64,000 nt of DNA from Symsagittifera roscoffensis (Eukaryota; Xenacoelomorpha; Acoela; Convolutidae), in assembly GCF_963678635.1 (NCBI RefSeq), contig NC_087062.1, positions 2,790,001-2,854,000 of the forward strand, written 5' to 3'. This document shows positions 52,203 to 63,920 of this stretch, in pieces. A program made the position numbers and the translations under genes. How positions within the stretch are numbered: the first letter of the stretch is position 1; each line of letters starts with the position of its first letter. The notes beneath the pieces were generated by a model. The model did no database searches. It saw nothing but the letters and a program-made list of their open reading frames with translations, and was not told the DNA's origin.

Positions 52203-52330
52203 AGGGGAGCAGTGGGAAATCGTTACGTCTCCGCCTCTCAATCGAAAGGTCAAATGTTCGAGTCCCGACATGATCCGTGCGTGCTGAATGCTTGAGGGTG
52301 AGACAGCGTTACACAGCCTCAGAAGAAGGT
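52203..52330 (+). repeat. tRNA-derived SINE-like copy 2
   Basis: GGGGAGCAGTGGGAAATCG, the shared TCTCCGCCTCTCAATCGAAA block, a good B box ATGTTCGAGTCCCG, and the shared tail TGATCCGTGC...GCTTGAGGGTGAG. The B box is better kept here than in the copy at 34907. Confidence 0.65.
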
Positions 52331-52910
52331 AACAGAACTGAACAGTTCGTATATTAATCCTTTCCAGCTAAAAAATTAAAATTTTAACTTATTTCTGGTC
52401 TGAAATTTTCTAAACCCGGACCATATCGAGCCAGAAAATACTCAATTCTTATTTTTTTTTCTAGATTATGTCCATTCCTTGCAATAGTGAGGACTGCCTG
52501 AGGACTGTGCCGTTTTTTGGGCGCGTAGGTCGCAGTGAAGTTATTTGACTTCATTCAAAACATCATTCTTAATCATTCAAAATATGATTGTGTCAAATTT
52601 ATTGGTTATATTCAACCACGGTTCCCATTTTTTTCTATTTTTCTTGAAGTGTGAAGAAAATCATAAAACTGATTGCCAAGGATGAATGATAGAAATTAAG
52701 TTTCACTCTTGTAAAGGATGCACACTTTTCTGCAAGATTGGTAGCTATGATTCCGTGAACCATTTTCAAACTATAGAGATTGATTTTTCATAAAGATCTT
52801 TGCCATAGTTTATCAAAGTCATATTAAAATTGAATTCAAATTGAAAGCAAGATAATCCGTAGCTAAAAACTGAAACTATTTAAAAATCAAATTCGAATAA
52901 TTTGCAAGTT

Positions 52911-52929
52911 ACACACATACATACATATA

Positions 52930-52963
<34 letters not shown>

Positions 52964-53047
52964 CAATAAAACATACATATTTACAATAAAACATACATAT
53001 ATAGTTTATACGTACATACATAAATACATAAAAACAAACTTACATAC
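52911..53047. repeat. ACAT/ATAC tetranucleotide microsatellite
   Basis: Imperfect run of (ACAT)n with interruptions, directly left of element B's LTR. A similar run lies right of its other LTR at 60268-60370, so element B may have inserted into such a repeat. Confidence 0.9.
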
Positions 53048-53053
53048 CTACTG

Positions 53054-53309
53054 TGATATGCCTTGCGATATCGATTGAAAACAAGTTGTAATTCAATACT
53101 GTATTTTGAATATTGAATTTAGGTTTTCTGTTTCTTTTGTTTTGTTGTTGTACTGAGAGATAGATCATTGTTAAGAACTCTGATCTCTCGCTTAATCTCA
53201 GTGTCATCACTTGCGTATGACCTTGAGCAAATCATAAAATAATGATTGAGCACCAAAGGTTAGCTGTACATACGTATATAAATACTGCTACTGCAGTAGC
53301 GGTATGACA
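53054..53309 (-). repeat. 3' LTR of element B
   Basis: TGATATGCC... to ...GCGGTATGACA on the plus strand, matching 59992-60247 at equal length. Contains TATATAAATACTGC-like sequence near 53276. Confidence 0.92.
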
Positions 53310-53436
53310 CACCCCCCTCGGTGGAAGAAATAAATTATACAACTTCAGTAGGATAATTTATTTAAAAAGAGTTTATTTTACTCAGTTCAAAAGGAAGTCT
53401 CTTTGGAGAAGTGACGAGTTTAGATTACGTAATTTT

Positions 53437-55725
53437 TCAGTTTTCCTCCAGCTCTATTTCCCAACTCGGGTTCCAATCTACTCCCTCGTCTAAAGTAGCG
53501 TATCCGAATTTTCGCATAAAAGGATGTCTTTCGAGTCGTCGCACTTTTGATTCCAATGGTCTGTCATCCCGATTTTTGAAATCTCTCAGTTGATTTCTGT
53601 ATTCTTTGAGTGCCTCCTTTAAAAGACCTCCTCCTGTAAGGTTTTCTGATATTTCTTTGATTGAATGCTTTATCGGATCTCCGAATCGTTTGGGTTCTTT
53701 GTTTTTCGTTTGTCTAGAACTTCGTCTAATACCTGACTCTTCCGTACTTGATTCGTCCGAAAATCCTTGTGGTGGTTCGAAGTTTGTGTCCAATTCCGAG
53801 CTTTGTTGAGGATTTTCTCGAAGTTCATCCGCAACTCGCTGCACTCCTCTTTTTAGCAATTGGTCCGCGTACTTCTCCCATTCGGACGGTGCCAAATTGC
53901 GATTGTGAAATGTGTCAACTATATCTTTTAGAGGAGTGTGAGAATCAATGCATTTCAGTTTCGGACGCTGTTTTGCTTTCGGAGTAGAATTTGACTGAAT
54001 TTTGGTATCTACTGTGTCTGATTCCGGCTTAGATGTTGCTTGCTCTTGTTCCGGGTTGGCTGCAGTCGCAGCTTGATTTGTCCCCTGTTGTTTCTTGCTG
54101 CGGCCTTTCTTTTCCTTTCCGCTCTTCTCCGGCTTGTTTATGTTGTTTTCCTCTGTATTTGGTTTTGGGCCCGCCAAATTGGGTTTTGCTCTTTTGACTG
54201 CAAGATTCAAGCCTCCCCCGGCTTCTGTGTCCCTTGAAGTGACTATTGTTTGGCTCTTCTGAAAGCGCTCTATTGGATTCATTGCATCTGCGATTTCCAT
54301 TTCTCCTTGAAGTTCGTCCTCTGATCCCATCTCCTCTAGTAGTTCTGGAGAACTGATTCGCTTAAACTTTTTTGTAGGTTCCGACGATGGACTTTTACTC
54401 GTGCTTCGCTGATTTTCTTGCGTCAGTACCGTTTTTGATTGGGCTATATCCGATTTCCTATAAATCGAACCGGCCGATGTCTTAATTGTTGAGTCCGTTT
54501 CTGAAGCGATTTTCCCCTTTAGTGGTCTGGTTAAGGCTTGTGCGCTTTTCCTTAGTGGATCCTTTCGAAGTATTGTCTTTGGTGGTGATTTACATTGATT
54601 TTCTACTTTGTCCTCCACAAATCCTTTCTCCCAAGAGTAGATCATTTCCTTTCGAAGATCGGGATTGAGTTGCCCTGTCTCGTCCACTAATTTCCTGATG
54701 TCGTTTTTAGCCGCGTCCCTTCTTTCGTAGTTCCAGCAGGCGTTCGCCTCCAACAATTCCTTTAGAGCTTTGGCCCTTTCTTTGTCTCTGTCCGATGTTA
54801 GCTGCTGCTTGTGCAGTGGGCTTGTATCCCTGCTCAGTTGTCCCTTGCGCACTATTTTTAGATTCTCTCTCGACTGGTCAATTCTCCGTTTCATTTGAGA
54901 GGCCGTCAGTGCTGAGCGTTCCAAGTGCTGTTTGTCTAAATAATCTGAATTATTTAAAAACCTATCCCTCACAATTTTAAATTCTGATTTTGGTAGTCTG
55001 CCGAAAAGTGCTTGAAACGGGGATACTTGAATTGTTTTCTGCTTGTTCCACCGTAAATCTCTCATTATAGTGCTGAGACATAATTTGATTGATTTATTAT
55101 TTTCTTCGAGCATCATCACTCCCAGTCTTCTTTTTATTGTTTGAATTGTACGTTCAACCAAACCACAACCTCTGTGGTCCCCCACCGGACAGAATTTTTG
55201 CTCGATATTGAGTTCCGAACAGAATTTTTTTAGAGTTTTTCCCTTAAAGCCTGAAAATTGGTCCGAACAAATTGATTCAGGGACTTCATGTGTGTCGATA
55301 TATGATCTCAAGAATTTTACTGTGCACTTTCCACTTGTGGATTTTGTAACCTTCACTGATGGAAATTTCGAGAATCGATCTATAGCTACTAAAAGGTAGA
55401 TTTTTTTTCCTTTTTGATTTTCTATAGACCCCGCGTAGTCTAGTTGTACCTCTTGTCCCGGCTGCGTGAGCAGTGGCAGTGGTTTTGACGAATTTTTCGA
55501 AAAAAGGTATTTTACATTCTTACCATATCTGGTACAGCTACGACACTCCTCTGCCAAATTCACAATGTCCTTATTCATATGTGGCCACCACAGATATTGC
55601 GCTGCTCCCAACATAGCTTCCTGTCCTGGGTGCCCTCGATGTATTCGTTTCAGGACAGCTTGTCTTAGTTGAATTGGTACTGCTAGCCGATTATTCACCA
55701 AGATGCAGTCGTCCTGAACTGCCAT
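53437..55725 (-). pseudogene. Element B integrase and long C-terminal tail
   Basis: The frame is open for 762 codons. It has the integrase zinc region (HRGHPGQEAMLGAAQYLWW, CRSCTRYG) and core triad blocks VQLDYAG, ICSDQFSGF and GCGLVERTI. The C-terminal about 450 residues are polar, Lys/Glu/Ser-rich and disordered. It continues the RNase H frame and is cut from it by one TGA at 55732, where a Trp codon is expected by comparison with element C. Without that stop it would be the end of pol. Confidence 0.88.
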
Positions 55726-55731
55726 CTGTGA

Positions 55732-57444
55732 TCACAACGGATTTGTATAAGGTCCCATCAATTCGAATCCTTGTTTGTCCCCTCTCTCTACCACTCGCCT
55801 GAGGCGGTCCATCCACGTGTCTTCTGTGGTCAATTCTGCTACTAAGTTTTTGTCGAACAGTTTTGCGAGGTTGTCCAGGGTCTCTACTTGTTGCTGCTTT
55901 TGCAGTCTCTTGCCCAGTCCCTTTGGCGGTTGATTTGAGCACACTTCCTCCTCACTCTCCGCCTCCTCTGTGGTTGTCAGGTTCACTTCTATTACCTTCA
56001 CCTCACTGAGTTTCCGTTCCGCCGATGCGATCGGTTTAGGCGATGTTGAACTCGATTCGTGTTCCAAGCTGTCGCTGACTTCTTGGGTATGAGCCACCAG
56101 TTCTCTATTTTCCTGAACATTGTTATCTCCGGCTATTAACTGCCAGAATGAGAGCAGTCTTTGATCCGCTATTCTTTGTTGGTCCAGTTCCAATGACCAT
56201 TTTACTCGTTGTGCATGACGTGTTTCGCTGTCGGAGCTGTCCCTATTTTTTCGGCCCCCTCGTATTATTTTTCTCGTACGTTGAACTGTCTCTGTGATCT
56301 CCTCCTCTCCCGAGAGTTCGTTAGTGTTGGAAAGTGATCGGTTCCACTTTGGGTCCATTAGGCTTTCTTCGCGCTCCTCCTTCCGCCAATCTTGTGGTGA
56401 GCTCGACCACCAGTCGTATGATCTGTTTTCATTACCTGACATCTCGATCCTTGAGTCTGTTTTTTCTCTTTTTCTCAGTACTGGTCGTTTTTTGATTTTG
56501 CAATTATTTAAGACTGACTGTTTGCTGGGTTGATTTGACAAAAAAGTGATTTGTTTTTGGTGAACTGTTGTGTTTAGCTGTTTTTGCAGTCGTGGAAACT
56601 GTTTTCTCTCGTTCCGGTCGAGCTTTGTTCGGTTTTGACCGTTTTGGTTGCTATAGCAACCATTACTTGATGACTGTTTCCTAGCACTCCTTCTAGAACA
56701 TTCTAGAACGTTTTCGTTCCGGTTGAGCGACCTTGATTCTTTAAGCCTACTGTTCCAGCAAACGAACGCTTCATGAAAGGAGTTTATTGTCGCTACTACA
56801 AACTTTTCGTCTAATTCTGATTCCGGCCAGGGATCATTGAAAGGATCACGCGATAAATAATCAACTATGCCCATATCCCTCCCCGGAATGTGAATTATGT
56901 TGAACTGATATGGCAGTAACCGGTCAACCCACCGGGTTAAACGTGATTGGTAGGTCTTGTTCGATTGGTTAACATCCAATGCTGTTGTAAGCGCTTTGTG
57001 GTCAGTTGCGATGGTAAATGGTTTCCCCAGAAGGTAGTGTTTATATCTATCTACTGCCCAAACAACTGCCAATAACTCCATCTCATTTGTTGAATATTTT
57101 TTTTCTTGGGCGTTTAAGTATCGGGATGCGAACGAAATTGGGACCCATAGCCCTTCATCATTTTGTTGTTCTAAAGTAGCCCCTAGCCCATCATGGCTAG
57201 CATCGCATTTAACTCGTGTTTCACGATTTGCATCGTAATAGTGTACTTTCGTAATATTTGCCACAGCCTCTTTTATAGCATTAAATACTACTGTGTGATC
57301 ATCTCCCCACTCGAATTTTTTCACCGGGAGTTTCATGTTTTTTAACTTTTTCTTTTGATTTTCTTCTTTAAGAAGTGGTCTTAATCTCTCAGTCAGACTT
57401 GCTACGTTAGGTATAAATTTAGCTAAGTGATTTATGCTTCCCAA
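55732..57444 (-). pseudogene. Element B RNase H and spacer
   Basis: Catalytic blocks are VKCDASHDGLGA, YSTNEMELLAVVWAVDRY and TIATDHKALTTAL, followed by HIPGRDMGIVDYLSR. About 330 further codons are an acidic, low-complexity spacer up to integrase. The frame is that of RT and integrase; a TGA stands at each end (57448 and 55732). Confidence 0.88.
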
Positions 57445-57447
57445 GAA

Positions 57448-58987
57448 TCACCTTAGTTGCTTTAGAGATTTCGGCGGGTTCAAGTTTACTACCGGTTCCG
57501 TTTTAGTGATTTTTGGTCTAACCCCTTCTTCTGAGAGATGATGACCCAACCAATTCACTTCTTGTTTGAAAAATTCACATTTTGATAGTTTCAATGCTAA
57601 ATTTTCCGCATCCAATTTCTTTAATACTGCTTCTACTAAGTTTGCATATTCGATTTCACTTCCCTTTGACACAATAAGTATGTCATCCAGAAAACAGAAC
57701 GTGTTTTTAGCGTGGATGATGGTTCTATCCATAGCCTTTTGAAATTCAGCTGGCATATCTGCTAGACCATAGAACCCTGTCAAGAATCTGTAAGTTCCAG
57801 TTGCTTTTCCGCCAACAATGTTAAAATTTCATTGCCTAGCTGTATCAGCAGCCAATTTTAATTGACTGTACGCATATTTCAAATCTAACACCGAAAAATA
57901 TAGCGTACCCTTTTTGTTTTCGGTAACAATCTGGCTTACCCCATCAATAAGTTCATCTACATTTGGCATTTGGTATTTGTTTTTGAACAATTGTCTATTG
58001 ATTGGTTTTGCATCCATTGCCAATTTTATTGAGTCGTCCTTCTTTACTGTTATCACAATCGGGGCGATAAAGCAATCACTTGTACATTTATCAAGTTTTG
58101 TTATATGACCTTCTGTCAATAACTTCTCGATTTCTTTTTCGACTTTATCTTGTATGTGAATTGGGATTCTTCTCCCCTTTTCTTGAATCAGACATAGTGG
58201 GTATTTGAATTTTGAACTGACAATGTGATTTTTCGAAATGCCTTGTCTTTCAAATAAGTTTTTAAATTTAGTGAAAAATTTTTCTTTCCAACCTTCTGAC
58301 TGCTCGCACATGAGCACGTCAAACCTGGTGAGTTCTTTTGGCGCTGGTCTTTGTGTAGTCACTATTCCCACTTGTCCTTGCAGGTCTAATCCCATGATGC
58401 ATGTGGTTTTTCGTTCTGATACCAGAAAGGTTGCGCCCTTTACTTCCCAGCCCGCTGACCTCAGATTGGTTTTTTAGGGCTCCCAGAATACTGATCGGTT
58501 GTTTATTGTAGTCCACAAATTTGGTTTGTAAGTTCAATTTATCGGACGGTATGAATCTCACTTTGTTTGATTTTTCCATAATTTCCTTTGTCTTGGCCCA
58601 GTTGAGAAATGAAACAGGACTTCCAGTGTCCACTGTTAATTGAATTATCTGATTATCTATTCGTACCATGGCCTTTAGTGATTTTACGCGATTCAATGTT
58701 GGATCGCGAATCGAATCTATTTTCTGAATTCGTACCACTTTTCCGTCTGGTTTGTTTCTCATTTCGTTGATTCGGTCTTTCACATATTTTGAAACTCGCT
58801 CATTTTCCGGTTGGTAGGTTTGTATCGACATAACTTCAAATTCACTACATGACCCAACACCTTCACTGATCTGATCGCATTCCTCTACCGATCCTTCCGA
58901 TTCTTCCGCAACTTCACTTACTTGTTGGGATCTGCCCATTTTAGCGAAATGATTGGGTTTGCCACAGTGTTTACAGGTTTTCCCCAT
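57448..58987 (-). pseudogene. Element B protease and reverse transcriptase
   Basis: The protease motif is LTVDTGSPVSFLNW (58319-58987). RT blocks are EGHITKLDKCTSDCFIAP, FSVLDLKYAYSQLKL, GFYGLADMPAEFQKAM and FCFLDDILIVSKG (FLDD active site). A frame break near 58480 and in-frame TGA codons at 57829 and 57448 interrupt it. The catalytic aspartates are intact. Confidence 0.88.
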
Positions 58988-59990
58988 CGCTGGACAATTT
59001 TTTAGGTGTCCCTGTTCAAACGTCCTTCCACATCTATTACATGGTTTTGTTTTTGTGTTTTGATTCTTGTTATTATTCTGTCTTTTATGCGTTTCTCTTC
59101 TATTTGGAGTTTTGGTTGTCCCCCTCCAAATTTCGAACTGCCATTACAGGTTCCTGTTTTACCCTCACACCCGAGGTGTAATTGCTACTTGATCCCCCTG
59201 TAGCCGCAGCATTAGTCTTTTGAAACGCCATTGTGGTTAACTTGCTATGTTCGAGTTTTATAGCCCTTTTTAAAACTTCCACCGGATCTAGAGTTTAGAA
59301 TGTCAACGTGTCCTGCAATGTCATGTTTTTCATTTTCGAGATGAACAGGTCTCGCACTATTTCATTTTCCAAAGCTCCCAGTTCTGATCGGGCTGCTTGA
59401 GCAGTTAACGCTGCGTGGAATGATTCTAGAGATTCTCCAGATTCTTGCATTCTCGTAAATAACTTGTATCTTTCGTATGTTACACATTTAACCTTTTGAA
59501 ACGAGACTTCTGCCAAATCTGTTATTTCCCTGAACGTCATTTTCGATATTTCAACGTGCGGGTTCTTTTGTAGGAATCTCTTCTTTCCCTCTGTACCCAA
59601 AGATAAAAATAATCTTGACACCAGTTTCTTTTGTACTTCGTTGTAGAAGACATTGTGTCCGACTCGTGGGCCTCTTGTCTTTCTGTCTTCGTTCTCCAAT
59701 ACTACTCTATCCCTTGCTAGCTTATCTCTAAGAATCCTAGCGTTCCTCGCATCTTCGTTCTCCCCATCCCTGGGCGTTTCCGGGCGTGGTGGTGGTTCCT
59801 CTAATATGTCTTTTGGTTCTATCAAAATAATCTCTGGGTTCACATTTTCTTTGACCGTAACCGCCATGAGAAATTGTTCGAACCAAATTTTAAATTGCCA
59901 CGGAGGGTCTAGATTCGCTGATGCCCAAAATACCGGAATTCCCATATCCGTTCTGTTGTCTTGAGCTGCGAATCCTGCTGGCTGCGCCAT
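58930..59990 (-). pseudogene. Element B gag
   Basis: It starts at ATG 59990 (MAQPAGFAAQDNRTDMG), two bases from the LTR. The capsid region runs to 59295, where an in-frame TAA interrupts it, then continues to about 59107, where the frame shifts. Zinc clusters follow (CNRCGRTFEQGHLKNC, then CKHCGKPNHF with the last Cys replaced). The stop, the shift and the lost cysteine make it non-functional. Confidence 0.88.
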
Positions 59991-59991
59991 G

Positions 59992-60247
59992 TGATATGCC
60001 TTGCGATATCGATTGAAAACAAGTTGTAATTCAAAACTGTATTTTGAATATTGAATTTAGGTTTTCTGTTTCTTTTGTTTTGTTGTTGTACTGAGAGATA
60101 GATCATTGTTAAGAACTCTGATCTCTCGCTTAATCTCAGTGTCATCACTTGCGTATGACCTTGAGCATACCATAAAATAATGATTGAGCACCAAAGGTTA
60201 GCGGTACATACGTATATAAATACTGCTACTGCAGTAGCGGTATGACA
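59992..60247 (-). repeat. 5' LTR of element B
   Basis: 256 bp, same ends and length as 53054-53309. The internal edge touches the gag ATG and primer site. Confidence 0.92.
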
Positions 60248-60267
60248 CCTTCATTCAAACATGCATA

Positions 60268-60370
60268 GGTACAAACATACATAAATGCATAAATAGATAC
60301 ATACATATATACATATCTACATACATACACACACACATACACACATGCATACATAGATACTTACATACAT
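60268..60370. repeat. ACAT-type microsatellite
   Basis: Imperfect ATACATACAT run with ACACAC interruptions, on the outer side of element B's right LTR. Confidence 0.9.
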
Positions 60371-60439
60371 AGACAAAACGTGTTGTTTTGGCTTTCGAAG
60401 AAAAAGATTAATCACTGAGCTCGCGTAGTTTTTCTATAA

Positions 60440-60690
60440 CCATAAAAACATTTTGATAACACTCCGCGCAAAATACAGCTCACAATTTTGTACTGCTCAA
60501 AAACTGCTCAAATCTTGCGTGAAAAACCGTTCAAAAACCGCCTCAAGAAATGAGCAGCCATTAAGCGGTTTTTTAAAGCAAAAATTTGAGCGGCTTTTTT
60601 GAAGAAAAAAAAAACGCTCAAACCGCTCAAATCTTGCTGGAAAACCGCTCAAACTGTTCAAATCTTGAGCGGTTTTTGAGCGGGGTCTCG
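60440..60690. repeat. Hairpin-prone CCGCTCAAA / TTTGAGCGG repeat cluster
   Basis: Many copies of CGCTCAAA and its complement TTTGAGCG occur in both orientations (for example CCGCTCAAATCTTG and AATCTTGAGCGGTTTTTGAG). The arms could fold on each other. Possibly a miniature inverted-repeat element; its ends are not defined. Confidence 0.6.
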
Positions 60691-61259
60691 ACCCGGGTCA
60701 ATTACTTGAAATAAGCCATATGTTAAAAATTTAACCAAGCAAGAAGCCTTGTCCAAATAGGCTCTCTTGGTGGCATGTCAGCAAACTAAAGATAAATTTG
60801 CCGAAAAAAATCATGTGTGGCAGGTTGCCAAAAAAGCGATCTTTGATTCAATTGGTTGCATCCGTTCAAATATTGAGGTATTGCCGCACTCATGACCGCT
60901 AAAGCATGACTGCTTTGCTGCATTACTTTTGCCTTACACTTTCGGGCAGTTCCCGCAATGATAATGAGGTTTCATGTATGATAATAGATTATCTTCGATT
61001 TTTGTGGTCAAAATTGTTGCCATTATAGTCGATTAAAATTACACTTTGTGATATGCAATCGATTACAATCCATTTAAATCACTTACCTTCAAAAAATGTA
61101 AAAAACCGATTATAATCCATTTAAAGTAGAATTATCTTTTGAAAATAGATTATAGTCTGTCTAAAATTTGCAGCTTTTTTACAATTCTTAGTGTATTGGA
61201 TATTTGAACTAATCACATCTACTTAATTTTTGCAAAACGATGATCCAGCCCACTTTCAA
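60691..61259. other. AT-rich non-coding stretch
   Basis: No gene seen. Several ATCGATTATAATCC / GATTACAATCCATTTAAA words repeat near 61030-61160. Confidence 0.45.
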
Positions 61260-61284
61260 CACCCTTCCGGGCGAAATACCCTAA

Positions 61285-61645
61285 TGCTTACCCCCCATCT
61301 TCCCATCTTTTTATCCCCTCAAACACCTCTTCCTCCCCCTCCCCCCTCCATACTCCAACTCCCCCTCCCCTCCCCCTCTCCAATTGTCCCTCCACACACC
61401 TAACCTTCCCTAAACCCACTAGCTCCCCACACCTGAAATTTAGCCCACACCCCATAGCTCTCGGCAACCTTTCCAAACCCCGCCCCCTCCACCCCAGTGT
61501 CGGGAAATGGGGGGTTTGGGGGTACGTGGAGTAGGTGGCGAGATGGGGGTGGGGAAACGTGCGTAAAGGGGGTAATAACGGGGGAGGGGTAGTAAATGGA
61601 GGAAGTAAGATAAAAAGGCACGAGTACGGGGCAAGCGGGTGAGGG
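61285..61645. repeat. C-rich then G-rich low-complexity block
   Basis: 61285-61500 is strongly C/T-rich on the plus strand (runs of 4-6 C) and 61500-61645 is G-rich (runs of 4-6 G). Open frames here come from base composition and have no protein-like features. Confidence 0.75.
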
Positions 61646-63334
61646 CGGCGATACCCCAAATAAAAAACGTTAACGATCTTTTTTTAAATTCTAAAATGAA
61701 TTAAGAATCTCAACATGAATGGCAAGAACAGTCCGCTCTGACTGATTGGGTTGGATCGGAGCGGTGCTGGTTCCGTGCCAGATAACAAAAAAGTTTAGTT
61801 TCAGTGTATTTGATTAATTTGAATACATTTTTTGCTTCGGATATTGTAGAGAATCTGAATTTTGGTCTTCGAAAAAAGTGAACCGGTGTTGTTACATTTG
61901 TTTTGAAAATACTTCAAAGCGCCATCGGTTCTCGCTGCGGAAATTTGAGAAACTGACTGATAAGCTCATGCTCCATGCCTCCATTAGATTTTGGTATCAG
62001 ATTTGCTCTTGATTGGTAGAAACATAAACAGAAATTAGTTTTTCCTTAAGAGATCAATCAGGCTTCAAAGTCATTGCTTACAAATTCAGACTCATTGTAA
62101 GAGACTAGAGTTTATGGCATTCTTATTTTGCTGACTTCTTGTTTTCACAGTAGTTTTATAATTAGTAAGAAGGAAATTTTTGAGCCACCTAAGCCCAGCC
62201 CATAAACTTTTTCCCAAGCGTCTGTTTTCAGCCTTTCTAGAATTTTTTTAAAAATTTTGATAATGAGTTCTTCGGTAGAATTATATCATATCTTAATTTG
62301 TTCTAAGCCTTGTGACATGGCTGGCGACCATGTATCCCTTTTTAAAGTGTTTTCCTTTACCTATTTTTCTGGAATGGTCTTAATAGCATCGTTCTGCACG
62401 AGCTTTCTAAATATCAGTGGTATGAAAGGCACAAGAAGTTGGTTGATGGGCACAGTCTCTTCTTTTTGTGATTTCAGATAAAAGACTCTGTTTTTGAGCC
62501 TTGCTCCGGGTCTCTTTGTCTGCGCCTTGAAAACAACTAAGCTTGATTGGAAGAAACCAATCAGTTTTTCTCTAGCATTTCACTAAAACGAGGTCTTTTG
62601 AGAGCATTTGCAAATCGAATGGGCTCTTCTGGCTCGACATTCAGTTAATAGTCAAAACCCAGCTATCCAAAAGCTGATCTGGATAATCTGGCTGATATCT
62701 TTCATATGGTGGAATCCCTCATGCGCGAAGGACCGCATGCGCGAAAATAAAAATCAGCCAATCAGATTTCAGTAATCTAAAACTTGGAAAGAAAGTAAAC
62801 ATTTCCAAGGACTGGAGTATTGATATTGGCCGAATATGAAAACGGCAGAAATATACAAAAATTTCAAACTGTCGTTGACCGCCGCAAACTTGGGACGTAT
62901 TTTACATTTCAAGGTTTTGTAATGAAAGAAGCAAAAAAATGCTTCATTTAATTCATTTTAACTGAATGACATTTGTTTCTTTTTGAAAATTGACTCTTGG
63001 CTAATTTTGTCTTCGGTACTTGGACGGCATTTTTTTTTTCGCCCATTCGGTCCTTCGCGCATGAGAATACCCCCCCCCCCTTTTCAGTTTAAGCCACAAA
63101 CGAAGCAAACGATAACGCGGTTTCTTATGATCTAACATATAATAATTGTGAGTCCGTTGTAGAACAGCTTTAGCAGTGCGAATCTTAAATTGTTGGTTAG
63201 AGTCTCTCGCTCCAATTAGAAGAAGTTGCTCTCAGCATTTAAAAAAAAATTACACGTAGTACACTGGTTGTTCTTCAAAAAAGAGACTGCAACAACCTGA
63301 TGGTTTGGATTAACTGGAAGTCACTGTCGGTTCT
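61646..63334. other. Non-coding stretch
   Basis: No recognised gene. A 10-C run occurs near 63071-63080. The 74-codon plus frame at 62257-62481 has no supporting features. Confidence 0.4.
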
Positions 63335-63920
63335 TTGTTTCATGAAGTTGGCTGTACTACTGTTTTTGAGCAAAAACCTTGTTCGATGTTGTTTTTTGTG
63401 CGTCCCTCCTCTTTAAGTTCTGAAGTGTGTCCCTCCGTTATATGTTGCACCGAAACCTGGTTTTCATCAAACCAGAATTTCAATTTTTTTAAAATAAAGG
63501 AGTATCAATCTCTCATTCAAAGTTCTCGTAAGCGCAGGGGAGGAGGCGTGTGCTTTTATATAAATTGTGGAATAATTTATGAAATAATAAAAAGAAGTTA
63601 TTGAGTTATTGAGCGTCAAAATTACATATGAAAAACTAAAAAATACAAATAATACGTGTGTTTATATTCCTCATAGCGCGGTAAAAACTACGACACTCCT
63701 TATACTACAAAAAGTTTTGGATTATATTAAAGTAGCACCATCTACACATCATTAACTTTGCGTTGACTTTAACCTTAATATTTTAAGAAAAACTAAACGA
63801 CTCTCTGAACTGATAAGCATATTAAATGGAAATAATTTTTTCCTACAAAATGGAAAACAAGCAACCAGAGAAACTAAGACCAGTATAACGTGTATAGATA
63901 TGTTTTTCCCAATGTAAAAA
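63335..63920 (+). pseudogene. Degraded LINE (non-LTR retrotransposon) endonuclease fragment
   Basis: The frame to 63604 contains VICCTETWFSSNQ, then SRKRRGGGVCFYI, which are the ETW and RGGGV blocks of the apurinic-type endonuclease of LINEs. After a frame shift near 63600 the reading continues as CVYIP, VDFNLNIL (the usual GDFN block, changed) and TSITCIDMFF, with a stop near 63753. No reverse transcriptase is seen before the window ends, so it is a short dead copy. Confidence 0.75.

Larger units (their letters stand above)
53054..60247 (-). mobile_element. Gypsy element B (7.2 kb), nearly complete but inactivated
   Basis: Two 256-bp LTRs (53054-53309 and 59992-60247) with few differences flank a minus-strand gag-protease-RT-RNase H-integrase. 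A G-rich tract (GAGGGGGGTG in the element's direction) precedes the 3' LTR, and ATGGCGCAGCCAGCAGG follows the 5' LTR within two bases. No clear target-site duplication was found. The family is the same as element C. Single nonsense or frame mutations break gag and pol, but most catalytic motifs remain, so inactivation is fairly recent. Confidence 0.93.

Noticed and set aside
52911-53047. Telomere-like or CRISPR-like array
   Set aside because: It is an imperfect tetranucleotide microsatellite without spacers; a CRISPR array is not expected in an animal genome.
55732-57832. Genetic-code reassignment of TGA
   Set aside because: The residues expected at the TGA sites differ (Cys, Ser, Trp), and the host gene and other ORFs use stops normally.
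61288-61659. 123-codon Pro-rich minus frame and overlapping frames
   Set aside because: Created by the C-rich/G-rich low-complexity block; no domain or gene signals.
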